This document shows positions 5,104 through 5,682 of a stretch of 5,682 nt of DNA, piece after piece. The position numbers and the translations under genes are program-made. Location of the stretch: positions 1 through 5,682 of the forward strand of contig CATJWA010000291.1 in the NCBI GenBank assembly GCA_949744025.1, in the 5' to 3' direction. Every line of letters starts with the position of its first letter. The first letter of the stretch is position 1. Under the pieces are notes generated by a model. It was given only the letters and a program-made list of their open reading frames with translations. It had not been told where the DNA came from and did no database searches. The DNA is from an uncultured Eubacteriales bacterium. GTDB lineage: Bacteria > Bacillota > Clostridia > Oscillospirales > Oscillospiraceae.

Positions 5104-5682
5104 AAACTTTCTCGGGCACATATTTGCCCAGCAGTCCCGAGGGCTTGACCAGCAGCACCACTATGAGCACGGCAAACACAATGACATTTGCAAGCTGCGT
5201 GGAGATATACGCCTTGGCCATGGACTCGATTATTCCCAGCAGTATGCCGCCCAAAAACGCGCCGGGGATGGAGCCTATGCCGCCGAAAACCGCGGCGGTG
5301 AATGCCTTTATGCCCGGCATGGAGCCGGTGGTCGGCATAAGCGTCGGGTAGGACGAGCACAGCAGCACGCCGGCTATGGCGGCCAGCGCCGAGCCGATGG
5401 CAAAGGTCATGGAGATGGTGCGGTTTACGTTTATGCCCATGAGCTGGGCCGCGCCCTTGTCCTCGGAGCAGGCGCGCATGGCCTTGCCCATCTTGGTCCG
5501 GCCGGTGAACAGCGTAAGGCCCACCATGATGATAACGCACACGGCCACTGTCAGCAGCGCCACATTGGGGATGGACAGCCGGCCGTCAAACAGCTTGAGC
5601 GTCTCGCTTATCACGGGAGTGTAGGAGCGCGGGTTCGCTCCCCAGATAAGCAGCGCGGCGTTTTGCAGGAAATAGGATACAC
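5102..5682 (-). CDS. livH: Branched-chain amino acid ABC transporter permease LivH (5' truncated by window)
   Basis: The C-terminal 192 residues are visible and the frame runs off the right edge without a start. They begin VSYFLQNAALLIWGANPRSY, matching the LivH region in which a membrane segment precedes a short external loop. The coupling loop MGKAMRACSEDKGAAQLMGIN is at visible residues 64-84, AFTAAVFGGIGSIPGA at about 126-141, and the chain ends in GKYVPEKV. These resemble E. coli LivH closely, including the EKV end, as recalled from the known protein. A GTG at 5614 could be mistaken for a start, but homologous sequence continues upstream of it. LivH pairs with LivM in the membrane. It is the first visible gene of the operon; the promoter and any substrate-binding protein gene lie outside the window. 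Confidence 0.95.
   Translation of the reverse strand, partial: VSYFLQNAALLIWGANPRSYTPVISETLKLFDGRLSIPNVALLTVAVCVIIMVGLTLFTGRTKMGKAMRACSEDKGAAQLMGINVNRTISMTFAIGSALAAIAGVLLCSSYPTLMPTTGSMPGIKAFTAAVFGGIGSIPGAFLGGILLGIIESMAKAYISTQLANVIVFAVLIVVLLVKPSGLLGKYVPEKV

Noticed and set aside
5097..5540. A 147-codon frame on the same strand as livH but in a different frame
   Set aside because: It is His/Arg-rich and overlaps a strongly matching LivH sequence, so it is a shadow frame.

Overview
The window looks like chromosomal DNA from a moderately GC-rich member of the Clostridia, possibly an Oscillospiraceae-type gut anaerobe. This is an inference from four things: strong GAGGTG/AAGGAG ribosome binding sites, third codon positions rich in G and C, a YetF-type DUF421 gene, and an HD-domain protein of a style familiar from Clostridia. 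No ribosomal RNA or other taxonomic marker is present, so the placement is tentative.

Layout. Bases 2-106 are the last codons of an unidentified plus-strand gene. A complete HD-domain phosphohydrolase gene follows (125-613) and ends at a strong GC hairpin (620-651). Next comes a two-gene plus-strand unit: a 64-residue small protein (714-908), then, four bases later, a DUF421/YetF membrane protein (913-1605). That unit converges on a minus-strand gene for a 175-residue two-helix membrane protein (1626-2153). The two share a bidirectional terminator (1610-1646) that overlaps the end of the minus-strand coding region.

Bases 2154-2440 carry no gene but are packed with palindromes. They hold five hairpins with different stem sequences, and a sixth, perfect 20-bp hairpin (2401-2443) overlaps the stop codon of the next operon. 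Bases 2257-2266 and 2378-2387 can also pair with each other around two of the hairpins.

From 2441 to the right edge, all on the minus strand, lies most of a high-affinity branched-chain amino acid ABC transporter operon in the order livH (5' end cut off by the window), livM, livG, livF. Gene junctions are 10 nt apart, overlapping by 4 nt, and 3 nt apart. LivH and LivM form the membrane channel; LivG and LivF are the two ATPases. A substrate-binding protein gene would be expected beyond 5682 but is not in the window. The livF end and its terminator close the operon.

I see no CRISPR array, transposase, tRNA, phage gene or clear new defence system. The most unusual part is the palindrome cluster at 2169-2443. 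The small protein plus DUF421 pair is the best candidate for an uncharacterised functional unit.
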